A stretch of DNA of 64,000 nucleotides from Tenrec ecaudatus (GCF_050624435.1 NC_134535.1:74024494-74088493), one strand, 5' to 3'. Shown: positions 40,435-49,984, counted from the first letter of the stretch. The notes: generated from the sequence alone by a model not told the origin. Numbers and translations are program-made.

Positions 40435-43134
40435 GCAGCAACCATCATTATCATCACAAAGTGCCAGGATGGGGCTAAGAACCAGGGATAGCTGAGAAGC
40501 AACAAAGCCCGAAGCAACACACCAGCCTGTGTGATCATGAGGTGCCGAAGGGATCAGTTATCAGGCATCAAAGAACAAAAATCTTATCATTGTGTGCTCA
40601 TCTCTATGACACAATCACTGAAGACAAATGTGGTGCATAAGCAAATGTGGCAAAGAAAGCTGATGGTGGCCGGCTATCAAAAGATATAGCGTCTGGGGTC
40701 TTAAAGGCTTGAAGGTAAACATACGACCATCTAGCTCAGAAGCAACAAACCCCACATGGAAGAAGCACACCAGCCTCTGCGAGGTGTCGAAGGGATCAGG
40801 TATCAGGCATCATCAGAACAAAAAAATCTTACCATAGTGCATGAGGGGGGTAGTGCGGAGTGGAGACCCAAAGCCCACTTATAGGCCACTGGACATCCCC
40901 TTACAGAAGGGTTTCGGGGAGGAGATGAACCAGTCATGGTGCGATGTAGCAACGATGAAAAATACAACTTTCCTCTAGTTCCTAAATGCTTCCTCCCACC
41001 CACTATCATGATCCCAATTCTACCTTGCAAGTCTGGCTAGACAAGAGGATGTATACTGGTACAGATGGGAACTGGAAACAGGGAATCCAGGGCGGATGAT
41101 CCCTTCAGGACCAGTGGTGTGAGTGGTGATACTGGGAACATAGAGAGAGGGTGGGCTGGAAAGGGGAAACCGATCACAAGGATCTACATGTGACCTCCTC
41201 CCTGGGGGAAAGACAACAGAAAAGTGGGTGAAGGGAGACGGTGGATAGGTCAAGATATGACAAAATAATAATTTATAAATTATCAAAAGTTCATGAGGGA
41301 GGGGGAAAATGAGGAGCTGATGCCAAGGGTTTAAGTGGAGAGCAAATGTTTTGAGAATGATGAGGGCAATGACTGTACAGATGTGCTTTACACAATTGAT
41401 GTATGTATGGATTGTGATAAGAGTTGTATGAAAAAAAAAAGAGTTGTATGAGCCCCTAATAAAAACTATTAAAACAAAAAAAGAACCAGGCTAGAAAGGT
41501 CAAAGAAACTGAGAGTTTCAGTGTTCAAGCGAATCATGGTTCATCTGTCCATTGTATCTTCTCCATCTCAAGCTGTTTTTCAACTCCACATGCAGTCTGC
41601 TCCTTCACACCTGGGCTAGTTAGGTTTTAGGTTAACTTGGCTGGCCCAGGATTCTCAGTAGTGTGGCAGTCGAGGCCTCCCCCAGAATATAATTGTTGAT
41701 GTGTGCCTGCGGCTGGCTGTGATGCTACAGGGCAGAGCCAACTGCTCTACTGGGCTTCCGACGCTGTAATCTTTATCTCCTTCCAAGAGGCTGGTGGGTT
41801 CCAGTCGCTGATCTTTTGGTTAGCAGCCAGACATGCACCTATTGTGACTCCAGGGCTCCTAAACATGCACATGTTAGCTGTTCCTGCCACACGGTAGCCT
41901 CTGCTAACACAGGAGGAAGAGAAGGCCATTTCTGACCTCAGGGGGTTGACATTCTGTCAGAAGGCAGATTTCCCAAAACTCGGCAACAGACAATTCTGCA
42001 CCTGCAGGTGGTTTCGGGTGGGGGCCATTAGTAGAGGGAGCACCCACCTCAGCTCACGATGGCCTTTCCGGATGGGAGTGCTAGCTGTTGAGGGAGAGGG
42101 AGTAGGTGCTGACCAGGGAAAGGGCCCGGGAATGGGAAAGCTCTCCCAGGCCACGAAAGAACTTGCAAAAAACTTAGAGCCCCCAAAGGCCGGGGTTTGT
42201 TCTGTTTCTAAACTCCTGTCTTTGAATTCTTCATTTTTCTCTTTAGTTGCTCACTAAACTCGCCAATTGCTCATACTTCCGTCAAAGTAACACCCCCCTC
42301 ACCCCATCTACTTTCTACCCACCTATCCGAGTCTGACCCTCTCTAATATGGTGACCTGAGGTATCAAAGCCAGAGGGGAGGGGGTAGGGTAGAGAGGAAC
42401 TGAAAGATCAATGTTTGACCTTTCCATCTTTTATCCAGATTAGGCATCTGTGGAGTGGGGTGACCTCAGATCGGGGAAGGACTGGACCTTGAGGCTAGAG
42501 AATGGGCAGTTTCTTCAGCTGTCAGCCCCTGGGTGCAGGGCCCAGGAAGTGGATGGGCCCCACCAACCTCAGGAAGCTTATGGAGTCTGCAGAGAGAGAG
42601 GAGCCAGAGAAGAGGCGGCAGGCCTTCTCAAAAGAATGAAACCATTACCAACATACCAGTTGCTCATTCGCCTGAACTGCCAGCCAGAACCTGTGAAGTG
42701 GGTGCCCGGGATTAGGAGGGGAGAGGCTGTGGAAAGTTGGGAGCTGGATTGGTGAGGAAATTTTCCTTTCCTTCAGAGCTGAGGTCAGGTTTGGGGGACG
42801 ATCTATAGACCTGGAACCCACCTGTCTCAGCAAAGCTGATGATCTCATATTCCTGGGCCCCGTTAGCCTCGGGGAGCACCCCCTGTGGGCGCCTCTGGAG
42901 GCTCTGCAGTGCCGTCCTCAGAGCAGCCTTGGACACGTGCCGGCTTAGTGTTGGTCGCTGGTTGAGGTGCAGCTTGTCCAAGATGCTCCTCTTAGCAAAG
43001 TCCAGCAGCAGCTCCCGTTGGCTCTCCAGGCCCAAGGTAGGGCCCCCACATGCTGGACACTGACTGCCAGCTCTGGGAGTGGTCACTGTGGTCAGAGCCA
43101 GGAACAAGAAGGCCAGGAGCAATGAGGAGGTCAT
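27644..43134 (-). CDS. INHBC: INHBC, inhibin/activin beta-C precursor (2 exons, 14.4-kb intron)
   Basis: Secreted TGF-beta family ligand, liver-enriched in other mammals; forms homodimers and heterodimers with other beta chains. Exon 1 coding 43134-42822, exon 2 28386-27644; phase-1 junction (G|GC), 351 aa against 352 in human. Signal peptide MTSSLLLAFLFLALTTVTTP, then a prodomain with CPACGGP and N-linked sites (NQT, NAT, NLT). The site VRRR precedes a mature chain of 116 aa starting GLDCQGG, with the cystine-knot cysteines and the end VVEACGCS. Start and stop match the human protein. The single intron is stuffed with LINE, SINE, mariner and SPIN insertions. Two of three SPIN copies and the CpG island of the next gene lie upstream of its promoter. 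Confidence 0.97.
28850..29480 (+). repeat. L2-type LINE relic
   Basis: Contains the reverse-transcriptase-encoding text typical of L2, such as ttgacacagtgaaccc, gtgactcccaaatagatctc and tatattcagctgcctatttg, in the expected order but with heavy divergence. Old, pan-mammalian age class. Confidence 0.6.
29950..30142 (-). repeat. AfroSINE, minus strand
   Basis: Tail aactcattgctgtggagtca, body ctttctccctcggcacagc, box B ggtggtttcaaatgctaacc, head ccaacagggctctg. Diverged. Confidence 0.75.
30560..32080 (+). repeat. RTE/BovB-type LINE relic (endonuclease and linker region)
   Basis: Broken frames give endonuclease motifs in order: WHVRSM, then CAPATNASDEEIEEFCQLL near 30895-30950, then a DW-AKVGNK-like stretch and DRMIEFCKTN-like text, followed by the basic linker before the reverse transcriptase. 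It has many stops and frame changes. A 66-bp LINE stub is inserted at 31492-31557. Family named from remembered BovB/RTE proteins. Confidence 0.8.
31492..31557 (+). repeat. 66-bp LINE 3'-end stub with 16-bp target duplication
   Basis: Reads gaattgtatgagccccaata and a poly(A) run, the same 3' end as the L1-type copies in this window. It is flanked by perfect copies of gaaaaagacaggaaag at 31476-31491 and 31558-31573. Extreme 5' truncation during target-primed reverse transcription. Confidence 0.88.
32378..34292 (-). repeat. LINE (probably L1) 3' region, 5'-truncated, minus strand
   Basis: Starts on the plus strand with the reverse of the element's poly(A) end (cattttattgagggcttatc), then ttgataatttataaattatt, then a long non-coding segment. 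It reaches further into the element than the other copies (about 1.9 kb), including the segment with gatgggccaggatgtgttcc. Short flanking repeats tccaactt at 32370-32377 and 34293-34300 may be the target duplication. Assignment to L1 rests on poly(A), truncation and duplications, not on a seen ORF. Confidence 0.75.
34505..35285 (+). mobile_element. mariner transposon, 5' half
   Basis: Begins with a terminal-repeat-like ggtgggtttcaaaaagttca. Broken frames give mariner transposase text: VHVLIEED, EEVANTINISMGSAYIIM, EKLKLGKLSA, then NLEDRAQS and WHEVEG, which are the helix-turn-helix and first catalytic-domain regions. It has several stops and frameshifts. It is cut off on the right by a minus-strand AfroSINE, and the C-terminal half is not present nearby. 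Confidence 0.8.
35286..35957 (-). repeat. AfroSINE split by a SPIN element
   Basis: The tail half is 35286-35412 (cccaacccactgccattgag) and the head half 35905-35957, ending ctctgccaccagggctcc. The interruption is a complete SPIN copy at 35413-35896. Confidence 0.85.
35413..35896 (+). mobile_element. SPIN (hAT) non-autonomous element, 484 bp
   Basis: Left end cagcgttctcaacctcttgg and right end ggttgagagccctg are inverted. Target duplications are ctctagag (35405-35412) and ctctagcg (35897-35904), 8 bp with one or two changes, as for hAT. The inner text caaaattacagttatgaagt and ggttgggggtcacc is shared with the two shorter copies here. No transposase is encoded. This longest copy also has an internal imperfect palindrome at about 35480-35515. 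Confidence 0.9.
36232..36440 (+). repeat. AfroSINE
   Basis: Box B atagttcaaatccaccggcc, body gcctgtaaagatatcagaaa, tail tggaatcaacttatgtcagt. Diverged head. Confidence 0.75.
36896..36937. repeat. (CA)n microsatellite
   Basis: About 20 CA units in the INHBC intron. Confidence 0.97.
37588..37728 (+). repeat. AfroSINE, partial
   Basis: Middle part: aaccacaaggccagcggttc, ggctttctactcctgtgaag, aggcagttctaccctga. The tail beyond this is lost. Confidence 0.7.
38625..38905 (-). repeat. RTE-type LINE 3'-end fragment, minus strand
   Basis: Shares the order of ccctgcaccgtcctcac, gtatgatatgctttgcaaga, cctgataacatgtgc and ggagcattctccaag with the fragment at 46150-46690. It directly precedes a minus-strand AfroSINE. 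Confidence 0.6.
38914..39056 (-). repeat. AfroSINE, minus strand
   Basis: Tail accaaacccacggctatcga, body catctttcttccaaggag, box B gggtttgaaacatcaacctt, head tccctggtgctcc. Confidence 0.8.
39066..39245 (+). repeat. AfroSINE
   Basis: Head aaaaggagcccagatggcgc, body ttacagcctcggaaacccta, tail gagtcggcatcaaatggttt. It sits head to head with the preceding minus-strand copy. Confidence 0.8.
40403..40433. repeat. (AC)n microsatellite
   Basis: About 15 AC units just upstream of a LINE insertion. Confidence 0.97.
40487..41480 (+). repeat. LINE (probably L1) 3' region with poly(A) tail
   Basis: Plus-strand copy of the same family as 32378-34292. It ends in gagttgtatgagcccctaat, AATAAA-type signals and an A-rich tail. 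Flanking copies of aagaaccagg at 40477-40486 and 41481-41490 are the target duplication. It contains two successive copies of a unit of about 240 bp (compare aggtatcaggcatcatcaga near 40800 with the text near 40560). The 3' end also carries a small internal repeat of gagttgtatga. Confidence 0.82.
41706..41862 (-). repeat. AfroSINE, partial, minus strand
   Basis: Body acgctgtaatctttatctcc, box B gggttccagtcgctgatctt, head ttgtgactccagggctcc. Confidence 0.7.
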
Positions 43135-43572
43135 TGCTGGGGGAAGCCCTTCTCGAGCAATAGCCCCAGGAAAGAGCTGTGAGCCTGGGGTTCAGGGGCT
43201 CAGCAGCTGTAGGGCCTAAGCTGCCAGGGACTCTGGAAGGGGTATCTGTCCAGCTGGCATGACTGTATTGCAGGGGATAGGGCAGCCAAACATCTGATTT
43301 GGGAAATGAAGCCAGTCCCAGGTAGAAGCTGGCAGCAGCTGCCAATGCAAAATCGGGGAAAGTACAGAGTGGGGGATGAAAGAGGAGGTTGTTTTGTTTG
43401 GGGAAAGAAATGTCCCTTGGCCAATTCAGACAGTTGCTACCCATGTGAGCTGTCAGGCCCGAGGACAAAGGTTATAGCTGCAATTCTTCCTCAGATTATC
43501 TGTAGCTCAGGAAGCTGGGGTGGGGGAGGGGGAGGCTTTGAGATTGAGTATTAAAAGATGATCTTTCTAGAG
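43135..43572 (-). promoter_or_regulatory. INHBC 5' flank and probable promoter
   Basis: Unique, moderately GC-rich sequence between the INHBC start codon and the first upstream transposon. No clear TATA box at a fixed distance can be named. An upstream open frame on the same strand is not supported by homology. Confidence 0.45.
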
Positions 43573-43732
43573 CAGCCTGTGAGTCGTGACCCCTTTGGGG
43601 GGTTGAACAATCCTTTCACAGGGGTTGCCTGATTCATTGCAGTAGCAAAATTACAGTTATGAAGTAACAACAAAAATAATTTTGTGGTTGGGGTCACCAC
43701 AACATGAGGACCTATTCAAAGGTCATGGTATG
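43573..43732 (+). mobile_element. SPIN (hAT) non-autonomous element, 160 bp
   Basis: Contains gtcgtgacccctttgggggg, cctttcacaggggttgcc, caaaattacagttatgaagt and ggttggggtcaccacaacat. Target duplications are ttctagag (43565-43572) and atctagag (43733-43740). The terminal ends have lost some bases. It lies 439 bp upstream of the INHBC start codon. Confidence 0.85.
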
Positions 43733-43739
43733 ATCTAGA

Positions 43740-44410
43740 GTATCATAAACAAATACAATCCTGGTGCACACCTGTCCTGATTATAAGTCATGCCGTACCC
43801 CCTTGTTCTGTTGGAAAGATTAGCTCTTGGTCTATGTACCTGGTCCTCACAAGCACAGTGAAGTGTTCTGGAGTTTCCATCCTTCTCCATGCTTTCCATT
43901 ATATGAGCCACACAGTCGGATCTTGGTGTCATCAATAAAACACAGGTAGACATCTTTCTGATATTCTCCGGTTTCAGCCAAGATCTATCTGACCTCAGCA
44001 AAAATATCTCTCATCTCACCTCCTCTTCTGAATCTGGGTTGAACTTCTGAAAGTTTTCTGTGGATATACTGTTGTAACCATTTTAAAAATTATCATTAGG
44101 AAAATTTTGATTATGTGTGATATGAATGATATTGTTTGATAATTTTCCTATTCTGTTGGCTCGCCCTTCTTTGGAATGGGCACAAATATCCTCTCTACTA
44201 GTCAGCTGGTAGTGGCTGCCTTCCAAATTTCCTGGCATAGATGAGTGGCGCTTTATTAAAACATCTCGATAGGCTGTGTCATCCATTCTTAGAGCCTTGT
44301 TTTTCACCAGTGCTTTCCGTGCAGTTTGGACTTCTTCAGCAGCATTGGTTTTCCGACATTTGTTTCATCTTCTAAAATGATTGAATGTTGACCAGCTGGT
44401 GTTGGTGACT
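43740..44410 (-). repeat. RTE/BovB-type LINE relic (reverse transcriptase part)
   Basis: Minus-strand frames include EYQKDVYLCFIDD, the reverse-transcriptase segment of BovB-like LINEs, then CGSYNGKHGERWKLQN. It is broken by stops and frameshifts. Confidence 0.7.
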
Positions 44411-44459
44411 GAATCCCTACTATCTTCTTTTGATGATTCCTAAATCAGACATCATTTTG

Positions 44460-45520
44460 TCCAACGAGTCCTTTGATATTACAACTCAAGGCTTGAAGTT
44501 TTTCTTCAGTTCTACTAGCTTGAGAAATGCCAAGAAAGTGAACTATATAAAGAAGAATGTGGCGTCAGGATTGGAGGAAGGCATATTAGCAACCCGTTAT
44601 ATGCAGATGATACAATCTTGCTTTGATGACAGCAAAGAGGACTTGAACCTCTTAATGATGACTACAAAGACTACAGCCTTCAGTGCGGATTACATCTGGA
44701 CACAAAGAAAACAAAGACCTTCACCGTTGACCCAATAAACAACATCACGATAAAGAGAGAAACTATTGAGATGATCAAGAGTTTCAATTTGCTTGAATCC
44801 ACAGTCAATGCCCATGGAAGCATCAGTCAGGAATCAAATGACATAGTGCACCCGGAAAGTCTGCGACAAAAGCTCTCTCTAAAGCAGTGTTTCTCAACCT
44901 GTGGGTCGCTGACCCCTTTGGCGGTGTCAAATGACCCTTTCACAGGGGTCGCCCTACTCATAACAGTAGCAAAATTACAGTTATGAAGTAGCAACAAAAA
45001 TAATTTTATGATTGGGGGTCACCAGAACATGAGGAACTGTATGAAAGGGTCCTGCCATTAGGAAGGTTGAGAAACCACTTCTTCTAAAGGGTTAAAAAGC
45101 AAAATTGTCACCTTGTAGACTAAGGTGCACATGACCCAAACCATGGTATTTTCAATCGCCTTATATGCATATGAAAGCTGGGCAATGATAAGACTGAAAA
45201 ATAATTGATGTCTTTGAATTATGGTGTTGGCAAAGAATATGAAAGTATAGCTAAAAGAAGAAACACATCGGTGTTGGAAGAAGGACAGCCGAGTGCTCCT
45301 CAGAAGCTTGGATGGTGAGACTTCCTCTCACTCACGTACTACTGTGAACATGTCAGGTGGGACCAGTCCCTGGAGAAGGACATCATGCTTGGTGAAGGAA
45401 AGAAAGAGCAAAAAAGAAGAAGACCCTGCTTAGGGAAGGAAAAAAGAACCTAGATTCAAATATAGTTTCTAGACGCACAATCGTTAAGTGGGGAAAAGGC
45501 GAACCATCTGAAGGCAGGAG
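44460..45520 (+). repeat. RTE/BovB-type LINE relic (reverse transcriptase C-terminal part)
   Basis: Text equivalent to RYADDT (tatatgcagatgatacaatc), then SKEDLNLLM, then ESTVNAHGSISQE, and after the SPIN insertion MVFSIALYAYESWAM and a TSPWRRTSCL-like stretch. This is the known order of BovB-like ORF2. It has many breaks and is interrupted at 44885-45082 by SPIN. Confidence 0.78.
44885..45082 (+). mobile_element. SPIN (hAT) non-autonomous element, 198 bp
   Basis: Left end cagtgtttctcaacctgtgg and right end aggttgagaaaccact are inverted. It carries caaaattacagttatgaagt and gattgggggtcaccagaaca. Target duplications are ctctaaag (44877-44884) and ttctaaag (45083-45090), differing at one base. 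Confidence 0.9.
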
Positions 45521-46149
45521 ACCATGAGCAAGAGACTGTGACATGGAGAACAGGGGAAATTGTTGGTTGGTTGCGGCAGGCAGGACTGCAGAAGCAGGAC
45601 AAGGACTGTGATTGGGAGAGCACCCTATTGCAGATTAGAAAAGTTTACAATATTGCTTCAGGGCCCTCTCGCCAAGGCAGGCAGGATATGACTCAGGACT
45701 ATGTGACCCTAGTACCCCCATTTCCATAAGGGGAGGCTGCCACAGGGGAGGCTGCTCCTCCCTGGGCTGGCTAGGGGAGTAGTGGTAATCCACTTTCAAA
45801 CACTCTGCTTGAGGCAAAGCTTTTTACTTTGCTGGTGAATAGTCAGCAATAATCCAATGGAGGCTGGACCTTTTTGGAGACTCAAAAGAGATTTAGGGCC
45901 CCATTCATAGGCTTCAGCAAACTTCTGGGAGGTGGATTGACACGTGGTTGCAATAATGGGCTCAAACTAAACAATAATTCTGAGATGGCTCAGGGCCTGG
46001 CAGGGTTTCGCTGTTGCACACATGGTCCACACACAGCACCTACCGACAGCAGCAGCTTCATTGCAGTGCACTTGTTTCCCCTTATTTATTAGAAGGAATT
46101 GCTTCATTTTGTGTTTCCATAGCACATAGAACACTTGTTGTTGTGCGGT
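45521..46149. other. Unassigned AT-rich intergenic stretch
   Basis: It lies between two RTE relics upstream of INHBC. I see no gene, repeat or motif I can name. Confidence 0.5.
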
Positions 46150-46690
46150 GTCACTGAAGCCAGTTCTGACTCCTATTGACCAGAAGGAAAACACTGCCCG
46201 GTCCCGCACCATTCTTACCATCGTCCCTGTCTGAGCCCACTGTTGCAGCCACTGTGTCCATCCGTTTTATCCAGGGCTTCCTCTTTTTCTCTGCCCCTTC
46301 ACTTTGTGAAGTATGATGTCCTTCTCTAGGGACTGGTCTCCTCCTGATAACATGCCCCAAGTACATGCGATGAAGTCTTGCCATCCTTGCTTCTAAGGAG
46401 CATTCTGATTGCTCTTCTTCCAAGACAGATCTATGTGTTCTTTTGGCAGTCTATGGTACTTTTGCTATTCTTCGCCAACATCATGGTTGCTTTTTCTTTG
46501 GTTTTCCTTACTCAATGGCCAACTTTTACATGCATATGAGCCAATTAAAAATACCATGGCTTGGGTCAGGTGTACCTTAGTCCTCAGAAAAACATCCTTG
46601 CTTTTCAACACTTTAAAGAGGTCTTGTACAACATACTTGCCTAATGCAATGCATTGTTTGATCTCTGGACTGCTGCCTCCATGAGAATTG
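46150..46690 (-). repeat. RTE-type LINE 3'-end relic, minus strand
   Basis: Order of ccagttctgactcctattga, gtccctgtctgagcccac, gaagtatgatgtccttctct, cctgataacatgccccaag and tcgccaacatcatggttgc. It aligns with the fragments at 38625 and 54363. The minus-strand frame gives RMYLGHVIRR, matching the YFGH-MRR motif of BovB ORF2. Confidence 0.7.
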
Positions 46691-46699
46691 ATTGTGGAT

Positions 46700-46795
46700 C
46701 CAAGTAAGATGCAATCCTCAACAACTTCAATTATATGAAGAAGAATGCAGTAGATATCAGGATTGGAGGAAGACTTACTAACCCTTGATAGGCAG
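46700..46795 (+). repeat. RTE fragment, plus strand
   Basis: Reads atatgaagaagaatgcagta and caggattggaggaagact, the same text as at about 44545-44585 in the larger RTE relic. Confidence 0.55.
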
Positions 46796-47270
46796 AGGGT
46801 TGAATGCTTAGTATGGCATTAATATTGTACTATAATTATTTGTGTTTTTTTTCTGACAGCAATTCCTGTCACCTAATAAATATTAAATGGTTGAATTCTA
46901 TTAATGCAAGAGTACATTGTTTCTTTGAACAGATGGTCCAAATACACATAATCAATAGCTAAACTGATTCTGCATAAAATGGACAGAATGAGGAAGATTA
47001 GAAATTTAAGTTAATGATTAAAAATCTGTATCTTATTGAGTGCACGGTGGCGTGAATATGATTTTAGTAGGCTGGACAGAGTTCCTTCCAGGTCAGTTTT
47101 TGTCATTTGTAGCGTGAACATTTACCTGCAGCAGTTTCTTTATCCATTTATACAACAAATATTTATTGAGTATATGCTGTTTTGGTGCTGGTTACTGTGC
47201 TAAGTGAAAGGTTGCTTTGAAGGTGCTCCAAAAATTGAAATTATAGTTCTTAATACTAGTATTATGCTTA
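46796..47270. other. Unassigned intergenic stretch
   Basis: It contains caacaaatatttattgagta near 47155, a motif common in old mammalian interspersed repeats. I cannot assign a family. Confidence 0.4.
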
Positions 47271-47274
47271 AAGC

Positions 47275-47440
47275 TGGTTGTATCTGACAGTCTTGATGAA
47301 CTATGCAGGGCCAAGGGTTCAAACCCACCAGCCACCACACAGGAGAAAGTCGAGGCCACAAGCTCCGGTAAAGATTTACAGCTTGGGAAACCTACAGAAG
47401 GTCACTATTGGGTTGGTATTGACTTGATGGTAGTGGGTAA
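47275..47440 (+). repeat. AfroSINE
   Basis: Box B gggttcaaacccaccagcca, body taaagatttacagcttggga, tail gacttgatggtagtggg. Confidence 0.75.
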
Positions 47441-47449
47441 TGATGCCAA

Positions 47450-47628
47450 AAGGAATCCTCTGGGAGCAGTGGTTAAAGTGCGCGCCCAGCAGCTGCTCCG
47501 TGGGTGAAAGATGCGGCAGTTGGCTTCCACAAAGTTTTACAGCTTTGGGAGTCCTATGGGACAGTTCTCAGTCTTTTATAGGGTGCATGTGGGTTGACTT
47601 GATGGCAGTGGCTTGGTTCAGTTCTAGG
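47450..47628 (+). repeat. AfroSINE, adjacent second copy
   Basis: Head gaatcctctgggagcagtgg, body aaagttttacagctttggga, tail gacttgatggcagtggct. It ends about 180 bp before the CpG island. Confidence 0.75.
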
Positions 47629-47799
47629 GGATCCCAGTGGGTCTGGATAGGTGGCTGGCCATCCGGTTTCCAAGGTAACGGGAAGGTGGACCGGGAGGGA
47701 GGGATGGAGGGAGCGTGCACACGTGAAGGCCGGGTGGGTGGGTGGGTGGAGGAGGATGTGTGCGCGGGGGTGTGAGAGGGGCGAGTAGATGGGGGCGGT

Positions 47800-48560
47800 G
47801 TTTACCGAGCCGAGCAGGGCACGCCGGAAGCAGGGGCAGCAGCGCGCACGACGCGGTGACGACTACGCCGGACGTGGTGACGTAGCGCGCAGGCCGCAGC
47901 AGGGGGCGGACTCGGGGCCTTTCTTCCCCTTCTGATTTCCCCTCCCCCCTTTTCTCCCTTTCCGGGTTTGCGTCCCCCCTTTTTCTCCCCCTCTCCCCCG
48001 GGCCCCTCTCCCCCTCCCCACCCCGGTCCCCCTGCATCCCCGCCCTGGCCCGGGGGGACCCCCGCCGAGGAGAGCCCGCCCCCGGCAGCGCGCCGCCGCC
48101 GGCCGTCGGGGCCCAGCCGCAGGCGAGCGGCCGAGGGCCCAGGCGGCGGGCGGAGACGGCGCTCGCCCCGCTCGGGCCCGCGTGAGGTGAGCCACCTCGC
48201 GGCCGTGGGGAGGGGGCGTGGCGGCCCTGCAGGCGGGTGGGCGGGCTGCGGCCCCTGGGCCGGGGTCGCCGGGCCGGTGCTGCCCGCGAGGTGGGTCGGG
48301 ACCCGAATGGGCTGGGCAGGACAGCGCCGAGGCCGAAGACACCCCGGTGGGCGCGGGGGGCGCAGGCGAGGACCTGGGCCGGGGGACCGCGGCCTGTGGC
48401 CACCTGTGGCCTGTGCGGCGGCACCCCAAACTGTTGCGCCCTTGTAGTGCCGGGAGGGGACTTGCTCCGTGCGTCTCTGCGGGCGCAGTGTCCCCCCTCG
48501 CAGCCCTGGCCCCTCGGGAAGGAGAGGTGCTGGGGTGTTCCAGAACCCGCCGGCGTCTGA
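47800..48560. promoter_or_regulatory. R3HDM2: CpG island, probable R3HDM2 promoter
   Basis: Very GC-rich and dense in CpG (for example cgccggacgtggtgacgtag, gcgagcggccgagggcc), in contrast to the AT-rich repeats on both sides. Human gene order places the divergent R3HDM2 promoter next to INHBC, so this is its likely promoter. The long minus-strand open frames here are a by-product of GC content. Confidence 0.7.
48090..48186 (+). other. R3HDM2: Probable R3HDM2 non-coding exon 1 (3' end)
   Basis: A strong donor GTGAG|GTGAGC ends the exon at 48186. The left boundary is approximate and no ATG of R3HDM2 is recognised in the window. R3HDM2 encodes an R3H-domain protein thought to bind single-stranded nucleic acid. 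The call rests on synteny and the donor, not on a sequence match. Confidence 0.45.
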
Positions 48561-49319
48561 GCTTATGACGGACTCGCCGATTGGAGTGGGCACGCACAGG
48601 GAGAGGCTTTTGGACTTGAAAAGTTGGGCCTCCGTTAGGTCGTAACTCACTCCCCAGCCCTTGAAAACGCTTTGATTTTGACTCCCCGTCGCGCCAGCCA
48701 CATTTCTCTAACATTTTCAGCCATTATAAACGCCCCGGGATCTTTCTTCCCTCCAAGTAAATTTGTTCTTGGATAATAACGAAAAGTGACCGTCCCAGAG
48801 AATGTCCCTGGTGTTAAAGCCAGGCAGGGAAAGTGTGGGAGAATTTAAATTCCAGTTCCATTTGGATGTGTGTATCCTGATCCTTGTGTGATACGGATTG
48901 AGGAGCGAGTTGATTGGGTCCGCTTTAGGAAGGTCACATAATTTGTCGGGTTATCAAAGAGCCAAACTGAAACTTGGAATCAGGTGTTTGTGGACCCTCT
49001 AACTCACGCATTTTATATTTCTTTTTCTTCCTTCAATATTTCCTTTTTAAAAATTTTAATCCTTTGGTGACTTGTGAGAGTAAGATAACAACAAAAAAGG
49101 CTTAAGTAATGGTAGAAATGATAGGTTAGATTGATTCCGTTCACTTTTGAGTTGCAGATTTGCCTCTTCATGTTCTCCAGTAGGTTGAGAGGACAGAACT
49201 TTCTTGAAATGAAAGTCCGATGAGCTCTGACAGCATACGTCAAATTGCCAAGTTGCATTTCCAGCTCTTTTGGATGGATCTACATGGTCCAAAACCCAGG
49301 GCCATGTATTCCATTCTGA

Positions 49320-49420
49320 AGGTGTCCAGGACCTTAAATCTGCAGTGACTGGTGGGTTTGAACCACCGACCTTGCAGTTGGCAGTCCAGCACTCCACCGA
49401 CAGTGCCACATGAGCACCTG
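49320..49420 (-). repeat. AfroSINE, partial, minus strand
   Basis: Box B ggtgggtttgaaccaccgac, then cttgcagttggcagtccagc and head gacagtgccacatgagcacc. Confidence 0.75.
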
Positions 49421-49984
49421 ATTTATATTGTAGAGCTTAGCGGTTTTTAAAAAGTGCCCATATCATAATTGTGTGCCTGATGATTTTTAATAGAAAGGTT
49501 TCAGAAGATGATGGCTTTTGTTCTCACAGAATAAAAACCAAAAATTTTCACAAGTGTCTGTGAAGGTCCTTGATCTGCAGCGTCCAGGTATAGCACCCAT
49601 TCTCCGGGCTGTTCCCTGAGGGCCTGTGTGCTTGTTCCCTCTTCCTGGATAACTTTGTCCTCTTAAAGCTGCATGTCCTGTCTCCTCACCTCCTGCAGGT
49701 CTTTACTCCCATGTCAAACTAACGGACATTTCCCTGACTCACTAAACTGCAGCACTACCTCCCCATGTCACTTAATCTATTCCCTGTCCCACTTCTCTGC
49801 CTGATTTCCCCCTATCAACCTAACCTACTATCTGTTTTAGTCTTTTGTCCCATTAAAAAGTAAGCTTCTAGGGGGTAGAGGTTTTTGCTTTGTTAATTGA
49901 TGTGTCCTCTACCCTTCGCACAACACTGGACAGTCAAGTCAGTCAGTGCGTCAGCAAATGTATTGACTGAATGTCTAAGAAGGC

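Larger units (their letters stand above)
28387..42821 (-). other. INHBC intron 1, repeat-rich
   Basis: No exon is supported in this 14.4-kb intron. It holds L2, RTE, L1-type, mariner, SPIN and AfroSINE copies (listed separately). The unlabelled stretches 36441-37587, 37729-38624 and 39246-40486 hold nothing I can name, apart from AC repeats. Confidence 0.85.

Noticed and set aside
47624-48714. Minus-strand open frames of 266-299 codons
   Set aside because: They overlap one another in different frames within the CpG island, are rich in P, R, G and A, and have no domain; they follow from high GC and few stops.
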